Positions 6,610 to 14,785 of a stretch of 64,000 nucleotides of DNA are shown here, piece after piece. A program made the translations under genes and the position numbers. Source of the stretch: Acidobacteriota bacterium (GTDB lineage: Bacteria; Acidobacteriota; JAAYUB01); NCBI GenBank assembly GCA_029565065.1, contig JAKQOW010000086.1, positions 1 through 64,000 on the forward strand, in the 5' to 3' direction. The notes beneath the pieces were generated by a model, which did not search any database, had not been told where the DNA came from, and saw only the letters and a list, made by a program, of their open reading frames with translations. Every line of letters starts with the position of its first letter. Within the stretch, counting starts at the first letter, position 1.

Positions 6610-9029
6610 GGGGATTCTCCTGAAATTTGGATGGGACAGGCTTCGCCAAGCTGGGTCTTTGGACGGATCTTGCGCCGGCGGGGCGACGGGCGGGGGGCCG
6701 GCCCGGCGGGGGCGTCATCCCCGGCCGGATGGAGCGGAGCGGACGGGATACCAACGCCCGGCCGCGGGACCGACCCGGCCCGGCCCTCGGGCGGCGCTGC
6801 CGGCACGAAGCCGATGGGGCGCTCGGGGGAGGCGGCGCGGTCCTTGAGCCGCGTCTCCTCGGCCAGGGCCTCCACGAGTTGCGCCGGTGTGACGGCGCCG
6901 CGGGGGAGCATGGCGAAGCGGTCGTGCACCGCCCGGAAGTCGCCCGGAGCGAGGCCCGCCAGGCGGCGGAGCGCGGCCGCGGCTGCCGGGTCCAGCGCCG
7001 CGCCGGCCAGGGGCGCCAAGAGCCGCCGGAAGAAGATCTCCGCCCCCTCGGGGGTGAGCCAGTCGAGCCGCACCTTGAACTGGAACCGCCGCAGGCAGGC
7101 GCTGTCCATGCCGGCCAGGCGGTTGGTGGTGCAGAGCAGGATCCCCCGGTAGCGCTCCATGGCGGTCAGGAACGCGTTGGTGAAGCTGATCTCCCACGAG
7201 CGCTGGGCCCGGCCGCGGGGGAAGAGGAACGTGTCCACCTCGTCGATCACCAGCACGGCGCCGTCCCGCTCGGCGGTCCGGAACGCGTCGCGGATCCGCG
7301 CCTCGGTCTCGCCCACGTACGGGCCCATCAGCTCGTCGGCCTGCCGGTAGAGCATCTCCCGGTCCCGCAGCCGGGCCAGGTGGCGGGCCAGCTCGCTCTT
7401 CCCGGTGCCCGGCGGGCCGTGTAAGAGCGCGTTCAGGTTGGGGAGCGGCGCGCCGGAGGCGCCGTCGCGGCCGAAGCCCTCGAGCGCCGCCCGGAGTGGG
7501 CCGAGCTCCGGCGAGACGTTGAGCCCTGTGAACTGGTACTCCCGGTCGGCCGCCTCGGGTTCCTCGGGCGGACGGCCGCCGTTGGCCATGGCGTGGTGGG
7601 CGTCCAGGGCCAGGCGCACCGCGGTGCGGAACGCCTCGGTCCCCGGCGCCGCCACCTCCCGCGCCTGGCGCACCGCCAGCTCCACCGGGCCGGCGCTGCA
7701 GCGGTAGCGGGCGGCCAGGCGGGCGATCTCGGCCTCGTCGAAGGCGCCGCGGGCGCCGGCGGACTGCAGGATCGTCCGCCACACCTGGATCCGCTGGGCC
7801 CGGGTGAACTCGGGGAAGGCGACGCTGAAGGTGAAGCGGCGCCGCACCGAGGCCTCGACGCCGTCCAGCGCGTTGACGATCCAGATCATCCGCACGCCGG
7901 GCTGCTCCAGGAGGTGGTTCAGCCAGCCCTTGTCCTGCGTCTCGCCCCGCTCGGCGAAGGCGTGGAGGGTGTTGAGCAGGTGGTCCGCCTCGTCCACCAC
8001 CACGAGGGAGCCCTCGCCCTGGTTGGTCAGGTTCAGGCAGGCCTGGACCGCCGTGCGGCGCCGGGCGGCGGTGTTGTCGGCGGCGGTGAGAACCGCGTAG
8101 GCGGGCACCTTCAGCTCCCGCGCCAGCGCCCGGGCGAAGCTGGTCTTGCCGGTGCCCGGCGGCCCGTAGAGCAGCACGTGGACGGCCTGCGCCGGCCGCC
8201 GCGCCAGCAGTTGGCGCAGGTGGTCCACCTGGTCGGCGGGCACGAGGTGCCGGTCCAGCGCGAGCGTCGCCCGGGGGAGCCGGGCGAAGAGGCTGTCGCT
8301 GGCCGGTCCGCCGGATCCCTGGAAGAGCTCCAGGAATTCGTCGGCGAGCCGGAACCACGGCCCGTTGCGCGGCAGGGCGCCGAGACGGTCCAGGGTGCCG
8401 TGGAGGAGCCGCTCCAGCCGCCCCGGCGGCACCGCCAGCATGGTTCGGAGGTACTTCCGGTTCGTCAGGGTCTGGCACTGGAGGTGTTCTTCGAAGTAGC
8501 TCTCCGCCGGCGGCCAGGTGGCCAGGATGACGAGGAAGGTGAGGAGCTCGCGTTCGTCGTCGTCGAGGGCCAGCATCCGGGCCACCTCGGCGGCGCGCCG
8601 CTCCAGGGCGCCCGCCCCGCCGGCGGCCAGGCGGCGCTCGAGGCGGTCGAGCGCCGCCAGGACGGCCTCCGCCACCTGCCGTTCGGCGCGGCGGGGGCAG
8701 TGCTTCAGGAGATCCACCACCTCGTAGGGCCAGCGCGTCGGCACGAAGCGGCACTCGGCCAGCCCGGCGCGGGCGCCCACGCGCATATCCTCCGGCATGG
8801 CGGCCACGAGCACGCGGTTCACCGGGGTGACGCCGGCGCCGAGCAGCGCGCCGACCAGCTCCAGGGTGGGGTGATCCAGCTGCGGCCAGGCGGCCAGGAC
8901 GCGCCGGAGCCAGGCGGCGCAGCGGCGGCGGACGGCCTTCTCGTCGCGGTCCAGGCGGCCGGTTCCCGCTGCCGGTCTGCCCCGCGGGCCGCAGGGGATC
9001 CGGTGCGGCATGTCCATCCGTCCGTTCAT
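6591..9029 (-). CDS. Double-AAA+ ATPase, 812 aa (paralogue of 61355-63580)
   Basis: There are two AAA+ modules in tandem. The first has Walker A GPPGTGKT at residues 289-296 and Walker B LVVVDEAD; the second has Walker A GPPGTGKS at about 538 and Walker B VLVIDEVDTF, each with arginine-finger-like RRRF/RRFQ segments. The N-terminal ~280 residues are helical and unassigned. It aligns along its length with the ATPase at 61355, except for a Pro-rich C-terminal extension of about 60 residues after RPIGF, where the paralogue stops. Start ATG 9029 has AAGGAGG seven bases upstream; the frame upstream to 9314 is a shadow of the membrane protein gene. It is flanked by small membrane proteins and probably belongs to the sigma-54-controlled operon beginning at 11439. 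A remodelling or unfoldase role is inferred from the Cdc48-like tandem layout. Confidence 0.85.
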   Translation of the reverse strand: MNGRMDMPHRIPCGPRGRPAAGTGRLDRDEKAVRRRCAAWLRRVLAAWPQLDHPTLELVGALLGAGVTPVNRVLVAAMPEDMRVGARAGLAECRFVPTRWPYEVVDLLKHCPRRAERQVAEAVLAALDRLERRLAAGGAGALERRAAEVARMLALDDDERELLTFLVILATWPPAESYFEEHLQCQTLTNRKYLRTMLAVPPGRLERLLHGTLDRLGALPRNGPWFRLADEFLELFQGSGGPASDSLFARLPRATLALDRHLVPADQVDHLRQLLARRPAQAVHVLLYGPPGTGKTSFARALARELKVPAYAVLTAADNTAARRRTAVQACLNLTNQGEGSLVVVDEADHLLNTLHAFAERGETQDKGWLNHLLEQPGVRMIWIVNALDGVEASVRRRFTFSVAFPEFTRAQRIQVWRTILQSAGARGAFDEAEIARLAARYRCSAGPVELAVRQAREVAAPGTEAFRTAVRLALDAHHAMANGGRPPEEPEAADREYQFTGLNVSPELGPLRAALEGFGRDGASGAPLPNLNALLHGPPGTGKSELARHLARLRDREMLYRQADELMGPYVGETEARIRDAFRTAERDGAVLVIDEVDTFLFPRGRAQRSWEISFTNAFLTAMERYRGILLCTTNRLAGMDSACLRRFQFKVRLDWLTPEGAEIFFRRLLAPLAGAALDPAAAAALRRLAGLAPGDFRAVHDRFAMLPRGAVTPAQLVEALAEETRLKDRAASPERPIGFVPAAPPEGRAGSVPRPGVGIPSAPLHPAGDDAPAGPAPRPSPRRRKIRPKTQLGEACPIQISGESPCTSCH

Positions 9030-9061
9030 GGGTGCCTCCTTATCAAACGTGGGCCGCCAGT

Positions 9062-9271
9062 CTAATCCGCCGCCGTTCCGTAACCCGGAACGCGCGGGGT
9101 GAAATCCGTCCGCCGGCGCTTGACGGCCGGCGCCGGGTAGAGCCCCGACTTGGGACGGAGGCCCAACATCCGGGCCAGCCCCGGGAAGCTCTCGTACACC
9201 ATGACGGCGTACAGGCACATGAAGCAGACCGCGTAGAATCGGGTCTCGATGATCTTCAGGCTGCTGCTCAT
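9062..9271 (-). CDS. Small membrane protein, 'SFP-GLA' family member 3 (short)
   Basis: 69 residues, start ATG 9271 with GGAGG upstream. One helix (about 10-28, RFYAVCFMCLYAVMV) is followed by the family loop YESFPGLARMLGLRPKSGLY. Where the other members have a second helix, this one has a hydrophilic basic stretch ending PRVPGYGTAAD, so helix 2 is missing, either lost or replaced. It lies 32 bases upstream of the AAA+ gene and 53 bases downstream of the DUF1848 gene on the same strand, consistent with one operon. The N-terminal half is very close to the protein at 33299 (RFaAVlvMCLYAmlV), linking the two sigma-54-preceded operons. Confidence 0.65.
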   Translation of the reverse strand: MSSSLKIIETRFYAVCFMCLYAVMVYESFPGLARMLGLRPKSGLYPAPAVKRRRTDFTPRVPGYGTAAD

Positions 9272-9324
9272 TCCGACACCTCCGTTTCCATATCAACTCC
9301 CAAACCCGCAGCATCGGCTCGTGT

Positions 9325-10380
9325 TCACCCGGGCCAGGTGGTGATGGCGTCGCTCGACAGATCGGCCCGGCCGAGATTTTTCCGCACCTCGCCGGCAGAC
9401 GTGTTGGCGTAGCAGTACAGGCAGAGATGGGCGCAGGTGTTGTACTGCCCGATGTCCTTGCTCACGATGCACCCGCAGGCCTTCCGCTGGCCCTTGTCTT
9501 TCAGCGCTGAAAAGCCGCCATTTCTTTCCGTCTGACCCGGCGCAGCCGACGAGGCGAAAAGCGCCCCTTGCTTCGGGGCGGCTTTGGCGAGGCCCATAAA
9601 ATCCATCAGTGCCTCGTCGTGGGGAAATAGCCGGGCGATGAGCGCGTCGTCGATGCAGCGGTTCCGCGCGATTCCGTGCGCCGACAGGTCGACATCCTCG
9701 GCGCAGGTAGCCACCTCGAGCCCCCACTCCCCCGCCAGCCCGGCGATCCGGCCGGCCAGCTCGTCCTTTTCCGTCGCCGTGAAGTCCCGCCACGCCTGCT
9801 GCGCCCGCTTCAGCTGACTGCGGACTTTGGCATATTCCGAGATGTCGGCGAAGCTGATCACCAATTTCTCCGTCGAACCAGCCAGTTGATCGCCGACGCG
9901 CCGGATTTTTTCCAAGAGGCCGCCCACCGTCATGTCTCCGGCGAGGATCAGCGGATCGAAGCGCCAGATCACCCGCCCCCTCCCCAGGCGGGCGGCGAGG
10001 TCCCGAAACGTGCGCAGTCGCTCACCCAGCGGCGGGACGTGCGGCTCCAGTTTCTCGGCCTCATAGTCGTTGACGGTGTATTGAAAATAGTAGTTCAGGC
10101 CGCGCCGATCGAACTCGGCCAAGCCGTGGTTCAGGGGCTTGGGATTCTTGCTCCAGAACACGAACAGCCGGGCCTGCTCGAACGACACGTACTGCGAGGC
10201 CCGGTTGAACGGATTGACCCACCGGACGTACCCCCGCCGGAGCCGCTCGAGCAGCCATGCAGCGTGGAATGCCGGGATGTCGGTGGATCGGCTGGCCGAG
10301 ATGATCAGCGGCGCGATCCCCTCGCGGATTGTTCCGTCGTCGGTTCGAATGGCGATCTTGTTCCAGTGTTTGAAGCCCAT
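9325..10380 (-). CDS. DUF1848 family protein, 351 aa
   Basis: The N-terminus reads ISASRSTDIPAFHAAWLLERL and GYVRWVNPFN, followed by FVFWSKNP, all hallmarks of DUF1848. A C-terminal cysteine cluster (CGCIVSKDIGQYNTCAHLC followed by LYCYAN) and an earlier Cys (ATCAED) suggest an iron-sulfur cluster, as expected for this radical-SAM-like family. The biochemical activity is not established. It starts 9 bases after the end of the methyltransferase-like gene, so the two are very likely co-translated. Placement behind the sigma-54 promoter at 11535-11551 suggests induced expression. Confidence 0.85.
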   Translation of the reverse strand: MGFKHWNKIAIRTDDGTIREGIAPLIISASRSTDIPAFHAAWLLERLRRGYVRWVNPFNRASQYVSFEQARLFVFWSKNPKPLNHGLAEFDRRGLNYYFQYTVNDYEAEKLEPHVPPLGERLRTFRDLAARLGRGRVIWRFDPLILAGDMTVGGLLEKIRRVGDQLAGSTEKLVISFADISEYAKVRSQLKRAQQAWRDFTATEKDELAGRIAGLAGEWGLEVATCAEDVDLSAHGIARNRCIDDALIARLFPHDEALMDFMGLAKAAPKQGALFASSAAPGQTERNGGFSALKDKGQRKACGCIVSKDIGQYNTCAHLCLYCYANTSAGEVRKNLGRADLSSDAITTWPG

Positions 10381-10389
10381 CGCTTTCTC

Positions 10390-11439
10390 CTACACCGCCG
10401 ATTCCAGCAGATAGCCGTCCGTGTATCTGCGCTTGTCGTACTGCCTGCGGACGCCGCCGCCGCACGAGTCGTAACCCCACGGCGACCATGTGATGGTGTA
10501 CCGGGGCTGGGGACTCACGCCGAGCCGGAACAATCCGGCGAACGGCCGGCGCGCCATCACCCGCACGGTCACCTTGCAGAGGTCCGAGCCAGAGTAACAC
10601 GGGAGCATGGAGTGGGACACGCCGAAGACGGCCTGGCTGAAACAGGAATTGCGGCTCGCACAACACCCGTGCCAGAGCAGGCAGGGCAGCGGCAGGAGGG
10701 GGGCCAGCCCTTCGGGCGAAGCGCACGTGTATTCATTCATCTCCCGGTTCAGGACCTCCGAGAAGAAGCCGCCCGCGCACTTATCGTTGACGTCGACGAG
10801 GACGGCGACTCCCTCCGGCAGCAGGCGCCGTTCCGCCAACCCGAACAGCGCGGCGTACATCCCGCTGTTCCTCTCGTAGGCTGTTTTCGTGCGGTAGAAC
10901 TCATTGACGAATTTCGACGAGATGATGACGTCGAAACCGCCGCCGTTGCCCCCGGCTTGGCCCGGCAACAACCGCTCCAGGCCGGCCCGCGAATCGAACA
11001 CCGTCTGGACGACGCGCAGCTGCACCTGGGGCCCGAACAGCCGGGCGATGAGCTGTTTCTGGATCGCCAGCGCGCCCGCGTTCCCGTCGACGGACACGAC
11101 GTCCACCACCCGCCCCGTATTCAGGTAGGCCTCCCTCAGCGCCCAGAGCAGGCCCGCCAGGTTGCCGCCGGTTCCCGCCCCGATATCCATGATCCGGATT
11201 TGATCCCTGTGCTGCAGCGTATCCCGGTACACGCTGTTATTGAGCAGCGAGCGCATGATCGTATGGCTTTCGACAAAGCTCCTCGGCCAATACGTCCCCA
11301 GATAGGTTCGCAGATCGTCCGCCGTGAACCCCAGCGTGCTGGTCACGCGCTGGGTCATTGGGCAGTGGCGGGCGCCGCATTCGTGCTTCAGAACCTGGTC
11401 GATCTCGCTGGGCAGTCTCATGGCTTCGATCCTCATCAT
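10390..11439 (-). CDS. SAM-dependent methyltransferase-like protein, 349 aa
   Basis: A class I methyltransferase fold is indicated by IMDIGAGTGGNLAGLLWAL (motif I), VVDVVSVDGNAGAL (acidic residue ending strand 2) and FDVIISSKFVNEF (motif IV region). The C-terminal ~100 residues are Cys-rich (CLLWHGCCASRNSC) and unassigned. The frame is open up to an ATG at 11544, but that ATG sits inside a strong sigma-54 promoter (-24/-12 at 11551-11535), so translation must begin downstream. I use ATG 11439; ATG 11421, preceded by ATGAGGA, is an alternative. It is the first gene of an operon with DUF1848. The substrate is unknown. Confidence 0.7.
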   Translation of the reverse strand: MMRIEAMRLPSEIDQVLKHECGARHCPMTQRVTSTLGFTADDLRTYLGTYWPRSFVESHTIMRSLLNNSVYRDTLQHRDQIRIMDIGAGTGGNLAGLLWALREAYLNTGRVVDVVSVDGNAGALAIQKQLIARLFGPQVQLRVVQTVFDSRAGLERLLPGQAGGNGGGFDVIISSKFVNEFYRTKTAYERNSGMYAALFGLAERRLLPEGVAVLVDVNDKCAGGFFSEVLNREMNEYTCASPEGLAPLLPLPCLLWHGCCASRNSCFSQAVFGVSHSMLPCYSGSDLCKVTVRVMARRPFAGLFRLGVSPQPRYTITWSPWGYDSCGGGVRRQYDKRRYTDGYLLESAV

Positions 11440-11534
11440 TCTCAGTGAACCTTCAAGCTCGCGCTGGCTTCCGCCCGTCGCTCCCGGCGAGATTGTCGCG
11501 GCGTTCGCGTCACCGGGCTTGGCCGAACCATCTA

Positions 11535-11551
11535 TTGCATGCATCGTGCCA
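11535..11551 (-). promoter_or_regulatory. Sigma-54 promoter P2 (-24/-12)
   Basis: On the minus strand the sequence is TTGGCACGATGCATGCAA. This matches the sigma-54 consensus YTGGCACG-N4-TTGCW at all but one position, with the GG and GC dinucleotides at the required distance. The expected start of transcription is near 11525, about 86 bases before the methyltransferase-like gene. A very AT-rich stretch upstream (11620-11660) could serve as a bend or IHF site, as often seen at sigma-54 promoters. Confidence 0.8.
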
Positions 11552-11730
11552 AAGGCTCACTTCGCGCTTAAATCATTGTTATTATGCCTGTTACGCGATA
11601 TTTGGGCCGGCGGCGGAACATAAATATTTTTATATACAGACAAAATATTTTATATATCGCCGGCGCCCGATCTGCCGGACCGCCGGATCCGCGCGGTGCG
11701 CGTCATAGCGTTCCGTCCGACCTCCGCGAT

Positions 11731-12306
11731 TCACTTGAGAGGGAAGAAATAGAACCTTTCGCCGTAGGGACTCACCGGCGAGGTGTACCCGATGGAATAC
11801 CCACCCACCTTGTCCCCGCCGGTCACCCCGAAGTGGAGCAGCCAGTCCACCGCATCCCGGACGTCCCCTTCGCCCAGCTGGACCAGGGTCCCCCTCGAAA
11901 TGAGGAACCCGCCTCCCTGCATCGCGTACCCGATCCGCTGGCGGTCCAGGCAAGCCACGAGCTCAGCCGCGGTGGCGCAGCACTCGGCGAACCGCCTGCG
12001 GATCATCGGGAAGAAGGTCAGTTTCTCCAGGTAGAGCCCGCCGGGCGGCGTGTAGACGATGGAGTACCCCCCGACGCACAGTCCGCTCCGGAAGCCCAGT
12101 GACAACAGCGCATCCAGCAGGTCGACCGTCTCGCCATCCCGGCGCCGGATGGCGTGCCCCCGGGTGACGTAGAAGCCCCCGCCTCTCTGAGCGATGACCA
12201 GACGCGGCCGGCTCGCCAGCCAATTCACCACCCGCATCTGCCGCTCCTGATCGACGGCACCCTCCGGCGCTCCTAACCTCACCTGAATGTCACAGTCAGT
12301 TTTCAT
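11731..12306 (-). CDS. Unknown protein with an internal tandem duplication, 191 aa
   Basis: I do not recognise this protein. It contains two copies of a ~65-residue unit. Copy 1 (about residues 35-102) runs QRGGGFYVTRG ... LLDALLSLGF ... VGGYSIVYTPP ... LTFFPM; copy 2 (about 122-191) runs MQGGGFLISRG ... AVDWLLHFGV ... VGGYSIGYTSP ... FYFFPLK. The shared core is GGGF, a helix, VGGYSIxYT and a terminal FFP. There is no signal peptide or membrane helix. Start ATG 12306 has AGAGAGG upstream. It follows the coiled-coil gene after 27 bases, so both are probably expressed from sigma-54 promoter P1. A binding role seems more likely than catalysis. Confidence 0.65.
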   Translation of the reverse strand: MKTDCDIQVRLGAPEGAVDQERQMRVVNWLASRPRLVIAQRGGGFYVTRGHAIRRRDGETVDLLDALLSLGFRSGLCVGGYSIVYTPPGGLYLEKLTFFPMIRRRFAECCATAAELVACLDRQRIGYAMQGGGFLISRGTLVQLGEGDVRDAVDWLLHFGVTGGDKVGGYSIGYTSPVSPYGERFYFFPLK

Positions 12307-12333
12307 TTTGCCTCTCTTGGACCTGACATTCCG

Positions 12334-12909
12334 TCACGCGGAATCCGGCGGTTCGATATTCTCGATCTCCCATCGCATCAACGCCTCGTCATCGCCGCTC
12401 GTGATAGCTCGCCACAGGTCGGAGTGCGGGTCTTCGTCCGACTCCGGCTCGTCGTCCCCCTGATCCGGGTCATCCCACTCGTGGGAGATGGGATCCACAT
12501 CGGCAGGATCCATATCCATCCATTTCTGCTCCGCCAAGCGCTCTCTTTCCATATCCCAAAAATCATCAGCGGCGGCCTCCTCTTCGGCGATGCGCCGACG
12601 TTCCATCTCCCAGGCCTCGATGGCCGCGGCCATGATGGCGGCCTGCCGCTCCATCTCTCCGTCCCAAGAGGTTTCGGCCAGTTCCGCCTCATCGGCCATA
12701 CGGTTCATCTCCGCCTCGACTGCCGCCTCGTCCCGTTCCGCCTCATCAACCATCCGGGCCATTTCGGCTTCGATCGCCGCCTCGTCCCGTTCCGCCTGTT
12801 GGGCCAGCTCCTCAGCTTCCATTGCGGAAAGGTCCCCAGCCGGGCCGCAGAACTCGATCGGCCAGGCTGGAATTTCCGGATGGTTGTTTTCACACTCGGG
12901 ATTTCTCAT
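12334..12909 (-). CDS. Acidic repetitive coiled-coil protein, 191 aa
   Basis: Residues about 30-130 are a long, highly charged helix built from 19-20-residue repeats of the form AERDEAAIEAEMARMVDE, with repeats starting at approximately residues 38, 57 and 76. The C-terminus is very acidic (DPDQGDDEPESDEDPHSD). No catalytic motif or membrane segment is seen. I use ATG 12909, which has AAGGAG ten bases upstream; an upstream TTG at 12966 would lie only ~24 bases from the predicted sigma-54 transcription start. The gene diverges from the CARF-sigma-54 activator and is the first gene behind promoter P1. Its function is unknown. An assembly or DNA-mimic role is conceivable from the charge but is unsupported. 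Confidence 0.6.
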   Translation of the reverse strand: MRNPECENNHPEIPAWPIEFCGPAGDLSAMEAEELAQQAERDEAAIEAEMARMVDEAERDEAAVEAEMNRMADEAELAETSWDGEMERQAAIMAAAIEAWEMERRRIAEEEAAADDFWDMERERLAEQKWMDMDPADVDPISHEWDDPDQGDDEPESDEDPHSDLWRAITSGDDEALMRWEIENIEPPDSA

Positions 12910-12997
12910 CTCGCTTCGCTCCTTATCTGACCGCGGCGTCGGTCTGGTCGTCTGTACTCGAGTCAATCGCCGACTTCACCGCGCCGCCACCGCTACC

Positions 12998-13016
12998 AAT
13001 TGCATTCGGGATGCCA
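12998..13016 (-). promoter_or_regulatory. Sigma-54 promoter P1 (-24/-12)
   Basis: The minus strand reads TTGGCATCCCGAATGCAAT. GG and GC spacing is exact and the TGGCA and TGCA blocks are intact; two positions (T and C after TGGCA) differ from the best consensus. The predicted transcription start is near 12990, about 80 bases before the coiled-coil gene. It faces away from the CARF-sigma-54 activator gene, the classic arrangement for an activator and its target. Confidence 0.7.
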
Positions 13017-13123
13017 ATGTTCGATTCGTCAAAGGCCGCGAACGGGCAGATACCGCTAATCGTTCAATTTCAACATGTTTTGATCGTTTCTAGCGCTGCC
13101 AGACTCCAGCACAAGGAAAAACT

Positions 13124-13151
13124 TTTACATTTTGATAAAATTCTTTATAAT
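13124..13151 (+). promoter_or_regulatory. Sigma-70-type promoter of the CARF-sigma-54 activator
   Basis: TTTACA at 13124-13129 and a perfect TATAAT at 13146-13151 are 16 bases apart, in an AT-rich stretch. The predicted start lies about 20 bases before the activator's ATG at 13179. This suggests housekeeping expression of the activator, while its targets use sigma-54. Confidence 0.65.
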
Positions 13152-13178
13152 AATCTCATCCCACGACCGGAGGCGACC

Positions 13179-14750
13179 ATGGCTGCACCTTCCGTCAATG
13201 TGCTGATGTCTTGGATCGGCATCTCGGACCTGAAAGCCGCTGAAAGCGGGGCCACCGACGACATCGGCCCCATCGCCCGAACGGCGGGCGCGAGGCGTTA
13301 CACCCACATCTATCTGCTGAACGATCACGGACCGGTGAAGGGAAGAATTTATCAGGATTGGCTAAGCGGACGTTGCAAAGCGAAAATTCCGACCCCTATC
13401 GCCGTCGTGCTGCCGGAGGGCCCCACTCAGTATGAGACGATTTACCAGGCCAGCCGGGCGGCTGTCGAACAGATTTACCGGGACCTGCGCAGTCGTGAGC
13501 TGCCGTTGGAGTATCAGATCAGCGCGGGAACGCCCGCCATGAGCTCCATGCTGATCATCCTTGCGAAAACATCTCATCGGGCTGAGCTCGTCGAAGCCTC
13601 CAAGAAGAAGGGTGTGCGAACGGTGCCCTTCATGTTTGACCTCGCCGCCGAGTTTCTGCCCGATCTGATTAGGAAAGATGACGATTTTTTTACCCGGTAT
13701 GCCCAGGGACTGATAGAAGATTCGCCCCAGTTTGAATCGATCATCGGCCGATCGCCGCAGATCGTGGAGGCCAAGCAGCAGGCCGCGATGCTGGCTATTC
13801 GCGACGTGCCGATGCTCATCCTCGGCGAATCAGGAACCGGCAAGGAGCTGTTCGCCCGGGCCATCCATTCCACCAGCGGGCGGAAAATGGGTGAATGCGT
13901 TGTCGTCAATTGCGGCGCGATCCCACCCCAGCTTTTCGAGTCCGAATTTTTCGGCTACAAGAGAGGCGCGTTCACAGGCGCCACTCAGGACAAACCGGGG
14001 CTTTTAGAGAATGCCCAAAACGGGACAATTTTTCTCGACGAGATCGGCGATCTGCCGCTGGATATGCAGGTCAAACTTCTGCGCGTGCTGGGCAACGATG
14101 ACTCGGAGCCTCAGTTCGTCCGACGAATGGGCGAGTCGAAGGAGCGGCGGGTCAATTTCCGCCTGATCGCCGCCACGAACCGCGACCTGCAGCAATCCGT
14201 CCGTGAGGGGCGGTTTCGCGAAGACCTGTTCTTCAGAATCGCCGTGGGCATCCTGAAGCTGCCGCCCCTGCGGGAACGAACCGGCGACCTGTCCCTGCTG
14301 AGCCGCCACATTTTGGACAAGATCAACCGCCAGAACACGGGCCGATCAGTTTGGCAAGCGAAGAAGTTGGCTCCCGAAACACTCAGGGCGATCAGCCAAC
14401 ACGGCTGGCCTGGTAACGTTCGGGAGTTGTACAACACGCTGACCCGGGCGGCCATCGGCACCGGTGGCGACACGATTCGAGCCGACGATATCCGGCGGGC
14501 TCTGGTCCACATCACGGATTCAACGTCAGGCGTTTTCGTGGGGACGACTGCTCAGCATCAGGAACCGATCCTGGGGCGCGCCCTGGGCGGAAACTTCAGC
14601 CTGGACAAGCTCCTGGCAGAGGTCAGCGCCCACTACCTGGAACGCGCGTACCGCGAGTCCGGCGGGCGAAAAAATCTGGCTGCCCAACTTCTCGGATTTA
14701 AAAACTGGCAGACTTTTGACAACCGGAGAAAGAAATACGCCCAACCTTGA
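13179..14750 (+). CDS. CARF-like sensor fused to a sigma-54 activator (RtcR-like), 523 aa
   Basis: Residues 1-170 resemble the CARF fold: an N-terminal strand VNVLMSWIGI, a nucleotide-binding-type loop YLLNDHG and the later ISAGTPAMSSMLIIL segment that matches the CARF signature position. Residues ~190-430 are a sigma-54 AAA+ domain with Walker A GESGTGKE (216-223), the sigma-54 contact loop GAFTGA (263-268) and Walker B TIFLDEIGDLP. The C-terminus is a helix-turn-helix (RKNLAAQLLGFKNWQTFDNR). RtcR has the same layout and activates rtcBA on binding a nucleic-acid-derived ligand. Start ATG 13179 has GGAGG upstream. It converges on the cas effector operon with a 35-base gap. I infer that it senses the cyclic nucleotide made by Cas10 and activates promoters P1-P4. 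Confidence 0.9.
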   Translation: MAAPSVNVLMSWIGISDLKAAESGATDDIGPIARTAGARRYTHIYLLNDHGPVKGRIYQDWLSGRCKAKIPTPIAVVLPEGPTQYETIYQASRAAVEQIYRDLRSRELPLEYQISAGTPAMSSMLIILAKTSHRAELVEASKKKGVRTVPFMFDLAAEFLPDLIRKDDDFFTRYAQGLIEDSPQFESIIGRSPQIVEAKQQAAMLAIRDVPMLILGESGTGKELFARAIHSTSGRKMGECVVVNCGAIPPQLFESEFFGYKRGAFTGATQDKPGLLENAQNGTIFLDEIGDLPLDMQVKLLRVLGNDDSEPQFVRRMGESKERRVNFRLIAATNRDLQQSVREGRFREDLFFRIAVGILKLPPLRERTGDLSLLSRHILDKINRQNTGRSVWQAKKLAPETLRAISQHGWPGNVRELYNTLTRAAIGTGGDTIRADDIRRALVHITDSTSGVFVGTTAQHQEPILGRALGGNFSLDKLLAEVSAHYLERAYRESGGRKNLAAQLLGFKNWQTFDNRRKKYAQP

Positions 14751-14785
14751 TCGGCGGTATCTCTGTTCGCCGCAGACAGCCGGAA

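Noticed and set aside
9030..9314. N-terminal extension of the AAA+ ATPase to 9314
   Set aside because: That part is a shadow of the small membrane-protein gene at 9062-9271; a strong ribosome site supports ATG 9029 and the paralogue starts at the matching position.
11440..11544. Methyltransferase start at ATG 11544
   Set aside because: That ATG is inside the sigma-54 -24/-12 element, so the mRNA would begin downstream of it.
14751..14785. Possible terminator hairpin (CGGCG...CGCCG) between the convergent activator and CARF-HEPN genes
   Set aside because: The stem is five bases with an 11-base loop and no T-run on either strand.
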